From: Lithospermum erythrorhizon
Lineage: Eukaryota; Streptophyta; Magnoliopsida; Boraginales; Boraginaceae
NCBI GenBank assembly: GCA_019722365.1
Contig: JADFUC010001326.1
Coordinates: 310,001-374,000, forward strand
Direction: 5' to 3'
DNA: 64,000 nucleotides
The position numbers were made by a program, and so were the translations under genes. Shown here piece after piece: positions 24,098 to 36,634 of the stretch. How positions within the stretch are numbered: the first letter of the stretch is position 1; each line of letters starts with the position of its first letter. The notes beneath the pieces were generated by a model, which did not search any database, was not told the DNA's origin, and worked only from the letters and a program-made list of their open reading frames with translations.

Positions 24098-24250
24098 GAC
24101 ATAATATCCTGCAAACCACGCCAATCCGATAAACCACACTAAAAGATTAAGCAAGGACAGCTCGACCAAGAAAGTTGGCTGTAGGAAACGAACTCATGAC
24201 CTCACTCGTCATGTGCTCGCCACTTCACTAACTTGGTTACCCTTACTTGC
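24098..24250 (-). mobile_element. tRNA-derived SINE
   Basis: Read on the minus strand, an A-box-like AGTTAGTGAAGTGG (24233-24220) is followed at tRNA-like spacing by a B-box-like GAGTTCGTTTCC (24195-24184). Downstream come CCTTGCTTAATC and TGTGGTTTATCGGATTGGC, which recall the 3' part of plant SINEs. The promoter boxes are visible; the family assignment is from memory. It directly abuts the repeat at 23300-24095. Confidence 0.5.
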
Positions 24251-24344
24251 AAACAATCAACAAACTTATCATTATGCTCGATGATGTAGGAGTAATATTT
24301 TCCCCAATTTATCATAATAAACTATCATCAAAAAAAAAAAAAAA

Positions 24345-25620
24345 TAATGTGTTAATTGTCGCTGGACGCCCCTTACTTACCAACGCCTCGATCGTGGACG
24401 CGCTAAGACAAGGACTAAAAGCATAAATAACGATTTCACGAAAGCATGCAAATAATGGGAAGAAAGAGGACGCCCCGTCTAACTAAATACCATCAATAGT
24501 CGCGTCATTCGCACTAATGTACGCCCGCATGCCTGCTTTTTTCCAATATATATAATATGTATTTAGCTATGACTCAAAGACAAACTCAGCATAACGGGCG
24601 TAAGTAGGGCACCTATGGATCATCAACTACCTCACTAGCCGAAGTCTACGAAAGCAAAGAGAAAACAAATCAAATAATCGAGCCTCATATGGCTCCATCA
24701 AAGCACATGGAAAGAATGCAACAAAGTCCTAAGTCCATTAATTACATGTCGCCTCCACTCTGTCCTACATTAATGCACAATGCAACACAAAATCTGTTCG
24801 GGTATAGCATACACATGCTCATGAGGTTGGACGACCAACCTTGAATGCCCATAAAATTCTGGAAAAAATTAGCCCAGAAACTACACTCATAAACGAGTCG
24901 TTAGCTCAAGTCTCACCCCAATTGGACATCCGAGTTGGGAGAAACAAATCCCCAAAGAAGCTACAAAAATGTGGATACGAAAATTTCTAGTAGCATCTTA
25001 AAACAATCATAACTGTGAGCTACAAAATTTACTCATGAGGTCTACTACACAAGCCAAAATAACCGTCTCTTCGTTATCATTCTAACGATATAAGGCAAAG
25101 CTCAAAGCGTGTTCTATTATTAAAAAAATTATGGACAATTTTCTAACAAGACATAAATTTTGACGAACCAAAATCATACAATTCAAGAAAATAACTATGC
25201 TAGGTATTTCAAAGGAATATTTAAGCATCTAGTGAAACATGTACAAACATAATTATCAAAGGATTCACTGCTACATAAAAAGACGCTCTAAGGAGAAAAA
25301 GGCAAGTACCACTAAGAAAAGCTTAACCAAGATTTCCTCAAAGGAGGCAACTTATGTCTCTACCTAAAAAGTTGTCAAATATAAAGAAAGCACATTAATG
25401 ATGATATATGATCACATAATATTCCAAGAAGCAAGAAAAGAAATCAAAAAAAGAAGAAGAAGGAGAAAGCTCCCACCTACTCTCGAAGTCACCACTGGTG
25501 AAGGGGGAGAGATGATGAAAATTGATTTTTTTAATTCATCATATCCTTATATGTATCTCACCGCCAATTACCCTAAAACCCACTAGCTTGGCTCTCATTG
25601 ATGCTATGTTCTAGAATTAC
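24345..25620. repeat. unclassified repeat-like sequence, possibly LTR or UTR of a retroelement
   Basis: After an A(14) run at 24330-24343 the composition changes to a less AT-rich mix (GGACGCCCCTTACTTACC and similar). It looks like non-coding retroelement sequence, but I find neither ends nor coding motifs. The 62-codon open frame at 25398-25586 has a Lys/Arg-rich run and is probably chance. Confidence 0.3.
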
Positions 25621-25948
25621 AAGACAAAATAAAACGAAGCAAATTTACAAAGTGCCTGTTCGAAGATCGCCATACGAGTATGGGATGATTTAATTTTTTT
25701 TAGATGAAGAAAATACATCTCAAATATTTGATAGACCTAAAATTGGTCTCAAAATTTAAAAAAAAAAAAAAATGGGATTAGAATTAAGATGATTAATTTC
25801 GAAAATTCATAGGATTATGGATAATCATTTTAAAATATCCAACATGTAATAAATTCATGTTGAATATATTGACTCCATTAAATCCATGAGAATTCAGGTC
25901 AATATAAATGAAATAAAATTAGAGTACTACACAACTAAAAAAAAAAAA

Positions 25949-26165
25949 AAATTCTCTAATAAATTGAGAATTAAATGGATTTTAACATGTAATACAACAT
26001 GTTAATATTAAAACCCAAATAATTTAATTCTCTAATAAATTGAGAATTAAATGGGTCTTAATATGCAATAAATTCATGTTAACACTAAACCCAAATCAAT
26101 TAATTTTTTAATAAATTGAGAATTAAATGATGTTAATACATCATGTTAATATTAACTCTGAACCT
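25949..26165. repeat. 76-bp tandem repeat, nearly three copies
   Basis: Units begin at about 25949, 26025 and 26101. The landmark TGAGAATTAAATG occurs at 25965, 26041 and 26117, exactly 76 bp apart. Each unit starts with a near-palindrome TTCTCTAATAAATTGAGAA and carries a CATGTTAA(T/C)A(T/C)TAA motif. The third copy has internal deletions. Confidence 0.85.
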
Positions 26166-26273
26166 AATATAAAGATGGAAGAAAATAATTAACTCTGAAA
26201 ATAATATATAAACTTGTTTCATTTATCATTTTTTCATGCAAACTCTAAAACCTAATATAAAGATGGAAGAAAA
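26161..26273. repeat. 25-bp direct repeat
   Basis: A 25-nt sequence containing AACCTAATATAAAGATGGAA occurs at 26161-26185 and again at 26249-26273, 88 bp apart, directly after the 76-bp tandem array. Confidence 0.75.
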
Positions 26274-26280
26274 AACATTG

Positions 26281-28730
26281 CAAAATGTCAAAACATAAAG
26301 ATGTAACTAGTAGCACACAGAAAATTCTAACCAGAAGGATTGTCAATCTTGCCTTTGATTGCTTGAGACAAAAACACGAATGAAGAGGTGGGGTGGGGGT
26401 ATTGAATGCAGGTTGTGTAATGAATAATATGTATGTTGTGTGAAGCGGCTAAGAGAGACCTTTCAGAAATGAGAAACAGATCGAAATGATCAGTTGGTAG
26501 TTGAAATGTTTTTGTTACAAATCTAGTGCAAATATATACTACTACAAAATAGATATAAAATTGGTGATGACAATGAGGTGTACTCAATGACTCAAATACT
26601 ATTTCAACATTAAAATAGTGTTATTTTAAAGAAAAAGAAGGAATAATATAATTTAAACATGCCTAATATAGAAGTAGTAGAGTAGAAGAAGATGGTATAA
26701 GATGGTGATTGATATTGATTGCGCATGGGGTAGGGTGGGGTGGCAGATATATGAAAGCCATGGCTTGCTTGGTTCTATTTTTTGGACGGCTTCACCAAAT
26801 CATTTCGCGCCACCCTCCACCACCGTTATATTGTGAATCAAGATTATTATCCCCCACATATACATTCCATGTGCTATTGTCAATTTTCACTCCAATGTCT
26901 ATAGTCTACACTAATATAATTCAAGATTTCAAGAGTAATACAATATTATGTGTGCATTATGTTTGTTCTATTTTTTAATTTATCTTTCTAAAAATCCGAT
27001 ACTCTTAATAAGGACTTTTGGACTCGAATTCGAGATATTGTCATTATAATTAATAGATAATTGATCTTTTAATTACTAAACATAGACATATTACGTAAGT
27101 TAGATGTCATGTCAAATTTATTACATATCCTCTATCTATATATACTGTATCGCAAATTTGTTTTCTAAATGATATGTTCTCAACCGATAAAGAATTGCGA
27201 TAGTAGAAATAAGCTAATTATCGCCACCCACGCAACGCGGCTCACCACAACGAAATAATTCTCAGACAAGCCTAAAAATTCTACCCCGCTTAATCAATCG
27301 AACACATCCCGCACTAACTCTTCCTAGATTTCAAGACATAATTTCAAGTTATGCTTATTAGCCATGATTTCGCTTATAATTTGTATATTGCAATTTTTTC
27401 TAACAAATGACCAACCTAAATGGCTAAAGCAAGTGGTGATCAGTACTTTAGTCCTATAACCACATTTTGGGGTATGTGGATTATTGATTACTGCGTATTG
27501 TAATACTATAACGTACTGTTAGAACAAGATATCTAATAATGCTTGGAATATGCTAAGTACGGACCAATTAGAAGTCGTCAAATATTATCTGGTAATTAAG
27601 GCAATAATTACCCAGTTTACACAACCGGCATCCCACTCATCCTTCACTTTCTGTTTGGTGCGCCGCCTTTGCCAGTTGGCATTGATGGGTAACTGACACG
27701 TGGATATCACATCAGGTTCAAGCAATAACAAGATGAAAATACTTTTAAAAAAAACTTTTAAATACGAAATACCAGAATCGCAAAGACATAGCCGATTTTC
27801 CGTACTAACGCATCAGCTGGGTCGACTCTCATATACCTGCCGACTAACGTAATTTACCCATATACAATAAACTATTAAGCTACCTGGTGCTCATTTTAAT
27901 GCTGTCAAGAGTAACTATTGCAAAATCTTCAGAAAAATGAAAATACTTCATCTATTTCTAGATAACCTAATCCATCAATCGATATTATAATACATACCAA
28001 GTTGAATACCCTTCGGTTAAAAATCAGTAATAATACCATATACCACTAGCTAGCTAGGAAATTTAATACCTTTAAGAGAAAAATAAAAAGTAAAATCAAA
28101 TAATTCCGTGTAGGTCCCTTTTAATTCCAATGATTAGAATGTGGTACTACTTTTGGTTGGTTTGTCTCTACAAGTTCATCTAAACACTTAGATATGGTGG
28201 TCATGTTTGTTGCAAAAACAAGAAGATGACAAAATTAAACTATTTTTTTGGTTCCTATCTCTTCCATTGGAAGGGAGCTAGCGAAAAAAGGGGGAAATTG
28301 ACCTTTTATATACATTTGTAAATAACCTTTTTGTTTTATAATAGGTAGAAAATGAATATAAAATAGAGTTTATTACTGTAGTTTGCAAAGTTGAGGTTTG
28401 AGTGCAGTGTAAGACATGATAATGAGCAGAGAAAACCTCGGAAGCAGCTTTCTTTCTTTCTTTTCCCCTAAACAAATGTGAAAATTAACCACTGAACACC
28501 ACACTATTGAACAATACAAAAAATCCATTTAGATATATAGTTTTAATAAGTGATATACTACCTATGATGGGAACATTGCCGAAGCTAATAAGTGGACATT
28601 CACTTAGATATCAATTTGGGAATATGCTGATTAAGTGTCACTATAAGTTGACATTTTTTTTAAGTGCTATTTAAGTGATCAATAAAGCAGCGCTAGCTAA
28701 ATTATATTACGATATCACCTTTTAAGTGCT
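26281..28730. other. intergenic sequence without recognised genes
   Basis: About 2.4 kb, AT-rich. The minus frame 26327-26587 (86 codons, ending LSQAIKGKIDNPSG) and the plus frame 26709-26978 match no family I know and lack supporting signals. Nothing else stands out. Confidence 0.4.
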
Positions 28731-30219
28731 TGTAAATAGTGAAATTTTAATTAATTAAATTCATTTTTTATGGATTTATTAATTGGATTCATTTTTAACC
28801 GATCACACGAATACATGTGTTGATTAGGGTTTACCTTGTTAACTGAATTAAATTCAAGTCGTAAAAATAATAGTGCTCCGAATTCAAGCGACCGCATTAA
28901 TTTCGGTCAAATTAGATTTTACATTAAATAAACTTAATTTTGCCTAATGCGCTTTGAGAGACGCATTAAATTACCAAGTGAATCGTTAGGCCAATAAATA
29001 AATTCATCCTCGACATAAAACCCCTCAAAATAGGTGTGCTGTCCAACTCCTTTCTTGGAGAATAAGTTAAGCGAAATATTCCTACCTGGCCCGTATCAAG
29101 CTCAAAATCAATCTGGCCACCACGATCCACCTAAAATGAACCGACCAATCGTAATCAGACCCGAAAAGCCTATAAATACCCCAATATTTCAAAAATAATC
29201 ATAAGTGTTGAGAAAAGGCTACATAAAGTCACAGAAGTTCTCCGCTAAAAGACAAATAGAGCACCAAGATTCCGTGACTAAGATTCAAAAGGAAAGACAA
29301 CCTCAGACTTGGAAAGATTCGTGAGAAAGAAGCTGCTCGGGGACACTGAGACCAAATAAAGGCCAGAACACACCCAAAGGCGTTCAACCCATCAAAGTCG
29401 ACAATTCTAATCTCTCCGACAGCAAGGAAGTTCGTCAATTCCTAACAAGTCAGCAGAGTCGCCGAAACCCCTTTGTACTACATCAAACCAGAGAAATCCA
29501 CCGTCAGTTCTCTGAATTCCAACATCAAATAACACCGGAACATGCTGAGAAATAGACGGACCATCTACAAGCTGAGCTTGGTAAGCATTTGTACCTACCT
29601 ACTCAACTCCCAAGTCAAATAAAAGAGTATACGCCGCCGGGTCCCCTAATCTACATCCAAAGATCGATAAGTGAAATCATGAAGCCCCTACCGCCGTATG
29701 GAACTCAACCCCGGCCTATAAGTTCATCATGTCCCACCAAAGAACCATATCCAAGAAGGCCAAGATCCAACACCCACATATCCAAAGAAAGAGGGTCAAA
29801 CATCCAAAGATCCCACATATCCAAGTCAAAAGAAGGATCTAACTCACCACTAAATTTACCTATTCAATCAAGTTTAGAACCAAGTCACTCAATCCGGTAC
29901 CCCATATCTCAAGGATTCAAGTCCAAGACAACAATCAAGTCCACACAACCATCGGGATCGCGTCGTCACAAGACCCCGGTTCGAACCATATCTCAAGTCA
30001 AATACCAAGCCTCCCCGGCCCCAGCCCCGCCCAGACATTATATCCAACTCCAAGACCCAAGCTCTAGTCGCCTCGAGTCCATATCAAGTCAAGTCATATT
30101 ATAGACGCCAACATATTTAACCCCAACCATTTGATAAACTTTTCTTCACTGCAATGATTTTCCAAAGTGCTTTATTATTCATAACGCATATAAATAATAA
30201 AATCTTTCTTCGAGATACA
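28731..30219 (+). repeat. lone LTR of a Tat-like element
   Basis: Related to the LTR at 4284-5987. Both start TGTA(A/G)ATAGTGAAA (CG there), share CGATCCACCTAAAAT before a TATA box (here CTATAAATA at 29170-29178), have AAGTCCA-rich middles, and end with a run of AATAATAAA(A/T)..TTCTT. It ends GAGATACA at 30219. No gag or pol lies on either side, so it is a solo or isolated LTR. The 171-codon open frame 29589-30104 (Pro/Ser/Lys-rich) lies wholly inside the LTR and aligns with non-coding LTR sequence, so it is not called a gene. No target duplication is seen (GTGCT left, ATTTA right). Confidence 0.7.
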
Positions 30220-30220
30220 A

Positions 30221-30411
30221 TTTAGTCCGCGAAAATCGCACAAAAGTTACACTTTGGTCCTCAAACTAACATTTCCATTAAATCTACCAATTAAGTCAGT
30301 AGCTTAGTCCCCTATAATTGGCAATAAAAGTCAGACTTGTCCCAAAATAACGTCATAGTTAATCTCAGATGCTTAGAAAGTGCAACTTTGTGCCACTTAT
30401 TTGGGACTAAA
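30221..30411. mobile_element. small MITE-like element with inverted ends
   Basis: 191 bp, starting TTTAGTCCGCGAAAATCGCA and ending in the reverse complement of a related sequence (TTTAGTCCCAAATAAGTGGC). Both ends continue with (A)CAAA(A)GTT(A/G)CACTTT. It begins immediately after the lone LTR. The superfamily is not assigned. Confidence 0.6.
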
Positions 30412-31439
30412 ACCATGCCGACACTATTCTAGCCAAAGCTTAAGACTATTATCTGCATCATATGTAATAATTTTCTCAAATATAATAAGAAAGTGCTTTT
30501 TAAATAGAAGAGTGATCAATAAAATGCTAACCAAGTGTTTATGCTTGTGTTAATATAAGTGGAAAACTACATAATTTGAGAAATATTGAGGAATGAGTGT
30601 CCACTTCCCTAGTTTCATCCTCAATATGCATACATACATACATATTTATTAAGTGGTATGATGAGGTAATTGCACAACAATATTTGGAGTTTTGTAGAAT
30701 CCTACTAGAATACAGATAAAATCTTAGACTCTAAATTTTACGTCTAGTAAGGAGTCGCTAAATACCGGGTTTTTACTTAGCCCGAATAGTTAAATTGACT
30801 TTATATGGAGTCGGGTTTGGCGGCGTGATGTAGCCGGTGGGGGAATTTAAAAAGAAAATCAAAATATAAATAAAATAGGGACAGATTCCATACTGCCTCC
30901 AATGTTTTATTATAGTTTACTTTAGTTACGGCTTGGCCGATATTTTAACATATTAACTCGATAAAAACTAATTATAACAAAAAGCCCTAAATACGTTATT
31001 CAATTCAAACACCCCCACCCCGCCCAAAATCATTTCATCCGTTATTACCATTACTCCCCCTTAAAACGAATCATTGGCTGACAAGAACCCCAACCCAGTC
31101 CCTCGAATCGCCTCGGCCCTCCTCTCATCGTAAATTACCTCCCCCCAAAAACTAACCGGCCATCAAGAATCCCTACCCCCAACTCAACAACCCGCCACCC
31201 TCCTCATTGGGGCCAACCGAACCCCCTAAATTTAACAATCACAACAACTCCCCACCCTCCTCTATAATCGATTAAGGTTAGATTCCCTTATCCTTTATCG
31301 GTCGTAGCTCAATGAAATTGTAGCTTATTTGTAACTCCAGAATCGGGTTTGGCTTTGTGTAATTGCTAATAAAACTGTGAATTGGTTTATTCAGGTAATC
31401 GGTTTATAGTAGTTTTTTTATTTCGTAATTTACATGTGT
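30412..31439. other. intergenic or unclassified sequence with a C-rich tract
   Basis: No gene recognised. About 31008-31260 is unusually C-rich on the plus strand (ACACCCCCACCCCGCCC, CTACCCCCAACTC), a sharp contrast with its AT-rich surroundings. The segment ends where the truncated retroelement begins. Confidence 0.35.
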
Positions 31440-32130
31440 AATACCTTCTTAACATCCTCAAGGGCCCTCACAATCATCATCCAAAAGGAACCCTTTTCTC
31501 GCTCAACTCAGTCAATGGCGTCAGCGATCAAAGAGAAGTCCTCACGAATCTCCCAGAGTAACCAAATTAACCCCAAGAACCTTCACCCGCCACACTCGCT
31601 GTACGCCTCCCACCATGCCTCCACCTTCTGTGGATCAACACAAATACCTCGTAAATAACATGACCTGTGAATTCCACCCTCGCCAACTGTAACTCACATT
31701 TGGAAAACTGCATACAACTGAAAAATGCCCAAAGTCCTCAACACGATCTGCAAATGCCTCTCATGCTCCTCCTCCCCTCTCGAATATATCAAAATATCAT
31801 CAATGAATACCACCACAAACTCATCCAGATACTCCCGAAATACCCGGTTCATCAAATCCAAGGCCGCCGCGATTCGTCATCTAAAATGGCATCACCATAA
31901 ACTCATAACGCCATAACGGTATCGGAAAGTCGATTTCGAATATCATCCTCACCCTCAACTGAGATAACTGCATCAAGAAATCAATCTTCGAGAACACCTC
32001 CACATCCTTCACCGATCCAACAAATCACAATTCGCAAGTGGGTACGTGGTTCACGGTCACTTTATCAACCGCCTATAGTCAATGCATAGCTCCAACGAAC
32101 TACTCTTCTTTTTCACAAATGTAATCAGCA
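31440..32130 (-). pseudogene. reverse transcriptase remnant of the chromovirus-type element
   Basis: The minus strand shows CIDYRRLIKVTV (near 32080-32045), then [20 protein letters not shown] followed by [20 protein letters not shown] in one open frame (about 31857-31735). The RT catalytic FIDD box lies at 31807-31796. Then come GRFVR and PLTELSEKRVPFG, the start of the RNase H linker (about 31550-31490). The homology ends near 31440. Confidence 0.85.
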
Positions 32131-33960
32131 CCCCATGGAGATACACTCTGGCCCATTTAATCATTTCTCCAACAACTCTCAGAATCGAAGTCCTCAATTC
32201 CTACAACTCGGTTGGGGCCATCCTGGCACGGGCGGAATAGAAATTGCGCCGCACTGTGGAATAACAACCTCGATCTCCCTCTCTCTCGGCGGTAATCCCC
32301 GGTAAGTCCTCGTGAAAGACATATCCTCAAACTCTCTCTAACAACCCGCATATCCTAATCCGCCTCTTCTCTATTCAAACTCAGAACCCAACACACCCTT
32401 TCGGTGATCAACCTCCTAGCCTGCCGATACAAACTCGGCTGCAAAACCTTCTGTCCCCCCACGAATTCCGGATATCCGTCTCCCCGAACCCACGAAGTAA
32501 TCTCTTCCACATGGCAATCAATTACTTACATGATGTTTCCCCAACCAATCCATCCTCAAGATAAGATCGGCATCAAAAGCCTAAAATGGAAGTAAATCAC
32601 AAGCACAACCGACCACACTCCAAAGGACGCTCCCTATACGTCTAACCACAACCGAATTCCCTACCGGTGTCATAATCTCGCCGACAGTAACGGCACACAA
32701 CATAAAAGATAAAGCGCAGTAAAATAAAACCTGGTAAAACAAAAGAACGCGTAGAGTCTCAAAATCAAACAAAGACTTGGGCCAATATCATCATACGTGA
32801 ATAATGTACCGGCCACCACTGGGGTATCTTGTGCCTCCCGATTAGTAACGGCATGAACCGGGCCTCGACTGCCCGCCTGGCCGCTACCCACGACACCTCC
32901 AGGCCCTCCAACCAGATCCCCGCCTCCACGGCCTCCGACCGACTCACTACGACCCCCGAGCACCGCCTCGGCAGTCAACCGTGTCAAGTACTAGCACCTC
33001 TCTCTCCTCGAGTTCTGGGCAATCCTTCCGCCGATGTCCTCGCCGGGCTTCAAGATCGACAACATACGATCACCTCTCCGAAATCCCGTTTATGCCCACC
33101 GCCACAACGGTAACAACCGATACCCTCCGAACCCCCGAAAAGACCACTGACCCCGCCGATCTCGCAGCATCCAATCGTGCGTGCAATGAGCGCGGAATAA
33201 CTCAGCGAACTGTCGAGGATCAAGCACCCCTGGCCTGTGCAGACGACTCGCCGCCTGGCCCGCCATCCTCCGAACTTCTGCAGCCAGTCTACCGAACCGA
33301 AACTCTCAAAATGATTCTCCTCGATCCACTCGCCTCCGGCTCTAGTAACTCCATTTCCATCTTCGTGGCTACATTCCTCACAAAGATGGAAACCGGTAAA
33401 ATCATCAATGAGATCCCGCGACGTAGCCTCCCACGCCAACCCATCCCTCGACCTAGCGAGCCTCTTTCGCCTCTACCGGATAACATCGTGAAAGAATGGC
33501 ATAATACTCGAATCGTTTCTCGACTTCTGCTGCACTCGAACCTCAAGCAACAAAGAGCTCAACAAATCGCCTCCTAGAAACATTTAATCTCCCCTCAAGT
33601 AGCCAAAGACGCACCTCGTTCTCCCACCAAATACTGCACTCTCGTGAAGTCTATAGCAAACTTCACTCAGTTCCCTGCCCACAATACCCATCGGGCTCAA
33701 AGATACTTCATGTCCTAACGAACTCAATAGCCCTCGGCCATCCGGGAATATATAATATCCTCCCCCGAGGTCTTCCTCAGTCCTCCTCAACATGCTCAAG
33801 AGAACGCACCTCCGGACCCCGCCGGGTCCACGCTAGACTTCATCGGCAGCCTATCCTACCGCCTCGGCCTGCCTCACTCACTCGGGCTCTACCTCGAGCT
33901 CACAATTTAGCCCTTCCATGTACTCCTCATGCATCCTCAATCACTACTTAAATGTAAAAG
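32131..33960 (-). pseudogene. gag and protease remnants of the chromovirus-type element
   Basis: The minus strand has a zinc-knuckle-like CYRCGGGHKRDFGEVIVCC (33123-33060) and a Gly/Arg-rich gag tail (about 32987-32860). A protease-type TNREAQDTPVVAGTLFTYDD block follows near 32858-32785, where Ty3 elements have VxGT followed by DSGA. Around 32660-32590 are the remains of the VVRRI...CACDLLP stretch that follows the protease. Gag helices (about 33560-33290) are frameshifted. The antisense plus-strand ORFs here (up to 198 codons, 32981-33577) are shadows. Confidence 0.65.
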
Positions 33961-34060
33961 AAAAGACTCAGATTTTTTTTCAACAAAAGACACCACTCAC
34001 AACTAATCAAGGAAAAAACAAGTCGACACAACCACGTATAACCCAAGTAATTCAAACCTA

Positions 34061-34074
34061 AGCCTGGGATACCA
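34061..34074 (-). other. primer-binding site of the chromovirus-type element
   Basis: On the minus strand the LTR end CATTACA is followed by GGTT and then TGGTATCCCAGGCT. The first seven bases match the initiator tRNA-Met complementary site TGGTATC..., the usual site in chromoviruses. Confidence 0.7.
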
Positions 34075-34078
34075 AACC

Positions 34079-36634
34079 TGTAATGATTCCTCTGCGCCTA
34101 CCGCCCGGCGTAGTTAATCATTATAATCCTAACACCGTAGTTTACCATATCTGACGGATCTAATTCGCTTTTAAAGAACTAAGACGCTTCATCCAAAAAT
34201 TTGATTTACAATTAAAATTTAGAAAAACAAGCTTAAAATTTACAATCCATCAAAGGATATCTAACCAACCAACTCTTTATATATACAACAACATATCTAA
34301 AGACAAGAATGCTAAGGCTACAACTGAGAGTAGTCATCTACATCCTTTATCATTAAAATAATTGTCACAAGGCTAAAGTCCGAAAATGAAATACAACAAT
34401 CAAGAAAACGGTTGACAAGACAACAAAACTAGACCGCGAGATCCCAGCCCACCCGATGCTCACTCTGAAGTAATCTCAAACAACCTCCTCGACTACTCGC
34501 TTGTCAACCCGACACAAATGGAATGCCTACCAAAGTCAAGAGGCGAAGTCATGTCTTTGTTGCTTAAAACTTAACACGTATTTAAACTTAAGCCATAATT
34601 TAAAACGGCATACTAATAGATAAGTTAGTAGTCAATATGAATAAAATACGTATATACCCATGATCACCTAATAAGGCCATATCATAAAATTCCAAAGAAG
34701 TTGTCTCAAACATAACATGTCAAGACATAATACAAAGTCTCAATATGGCACACAATCACCAATAAAAATCATGTAGACTAACAACGACTTCATAACTCTA
34801 GTCATCAAACCATCTATCCATCATATCTCCACAAGTATACCAATCCTAATACGCATACGCCAATCCGGCCTACCCGCAGAACGGACCAATCGCTTAATAA
34901 ACACCGCTTTTATACCCCAGAGTAAGTAAGGCCAACACTAACAATGCACACAACAAAGTTGGTGTCAGATAATCACACCATTTATACCAAAGTATAAGGC
35001 CAAACCGCATTTATACCTAAGTATATATCAAACCGCACTTATACCGAAGATAAGGCCAAACCGCACTTATATAAGAGGCGTCAATAAATAGCCACATATC
35101 CCGGCAGTAGCCGAGTCACCTAACCCCTAATCATCATCATCCCAACCATAGTGGCCATATCCTAATACTCACGTCACCTCAAAGTCACGCATAACTCCAA
35201 CCAACACCTCCCAAGAACTAACTAATCTATTCCCAAACAATATCAAAGCACAACTGTAACGCCTCACAACCAGTGCCGTAAATACGTAAGCGCCAACAAG
35301 GCCACGGACAAATGCCGACAACACAAGAAACGTAGTCGGGAGTTCGGAAGTTAATACTTACCAAGCAAATCTTCAACGCCTACGTAAATACAATCACATA
35401 ATCATATCATGGCTATTTACACAAATAAATCACACATAATCATACAACAATGACACGTATACTATTCTCTCACATAATCATACCACGATGACACGTTTCA
35501 CACAATCTAAAGTAAGTAATGTGAATATAGCAATCTCAGTAGATAAGTACTCACCTCATACTACTACAAAACTGCAAGCGAAATCACAATCACGGTAACT
35601 ATCTTCTTACCCATCAACTCCTAACAAAAACACCCGTAGCATAATCAAACCTTACTACTATACTTACGCTCTCTGTAAGATACATTACCAACTCTATGAA
35701 CGATCAAGAACGGTTCAAAACGACGAATAAGACAACGAATAACAACCCCTGGCTTCTGACAACCCAATCGGCCCCCTTATAATTTCCACCTTATCACTCT
35801 TTAACATTTCAAATCAACTTATAAGTCGCCTTATTTAACCCTCAAGTTCATAAATAACAACCTACACTCCAAATCACAATTACTACTCAACTTACCAATC
35901 ACACTTTCTCAACCTAACCCCCTCTAATCGATTATAAATCACAATTCTAACCTTACAACAACTACAATAAGGTCCCAAATTAACCCCCTACACATTTAAA
36001 AGTCTTAAAAAATCAAACATAAAAAGTCAACTAACCTAGGAAAAAGTCAACCTATCACCATAAACTTCAAACAACATCTTAACTTTAATTAACCAATTTA
36101 TATTCATCATACCACCCATAACAAACCTTAAACATTAATTAAATTCAATTTAGCCAAAGTTAACAAAAAGTCAACCATGTCAAAATCCATGATCCTGCTC
36201 TAAAAGATTTGAACTTTCTTACCTTAATTCAAAGAAGACGATTTGTGGGAAGATATTCAACCAACGATCTTTGAGCTTTATAATAATCAAGCAGTAGAAA
36301 CGGAAGAAAATTTCCTGCCGGGAGTGGAAGAGGGAAATCTCAAGCCAAGACCAAGGGTGGTGCTAAGAAGACGAGATTGTCCTTTGGCATGATTGCTGAT
36401 ATGACGGTAAGATACTTAAGAATAAATAGTCCCTGCTCGATTTTCGGTTAATTTCTCCACTTTCCGTACTTAAATCTCAACGAAACCGATTCCAAATGTA
36501 AAATTTCCCATGACATAAACTACTACTCATATAATACTAGTCTCGGTACATCGATTTTATTCCGAAATTATTTATACTATCTCCGGGTCCCACCACCGAC
36601 CGATTTTTTTTTTTTAACGTAACGGGTTATTACA
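34079..36634 (-). repeat. 5' LTR of the chromovirus-type element
   Basis: 2.56 kb with TG...CA ends on the minus strand (TGTAATAACCCGTTACG at 36634 and ...GAATCATTACA at 34079). It aligns with the solo LTR at about 42293-44833, for example CTCCACTTTC(C)(A/G)TACTTAAATC, CCGGGTCCCAC near the start, and the repeated ACTTATACC...AGTATAAGGC units in the middle (34920-35070). Confidence 0.8.

Larger units (their letters stand above)
31440..36634 (-). mobile_element. 3'-truncated Ty3/gypsy chromovirus-type element
   Basis: Read on the minus strand: 5' LTR (36634-34079), primer-binding site complementary to initiator tRNA-Met, decayed gag with a zinc knuckle, protease and reverse transcriptase. It then stops at about 31440 in the RT-RNase H linker. 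RNase H, integrase and 3' LTR are absent. The order and motifs fit a Tekay/Del-type chromovirus; no chromodomain can be checked because that end is gone. Frameshifts and stops show it is inactive. Confidence 0.75.

Noticed and set aside
26327..26587. 86-codon minus-strand frame
   Set aside because: No known domain, no promoter or splice support, and composition like its surroundings.
29589..30104. 171-codon plus-strand open frame rich in Pro, Ser and Lys
   Set aside because: It lies wholly within the lone Tat-like LTR and its sequence is the AAGTCCA/ATATCCAA-type repeat seen, with stops, in the related LTRs at 4284 and 17407.
32981..33577. 198-codon plus-strand open frame
   Set aside because: Antisense shadow of the minus-strand gag region of the chromovirus-type element, whose zinc-knuckle and protease motifs read on the other strand.
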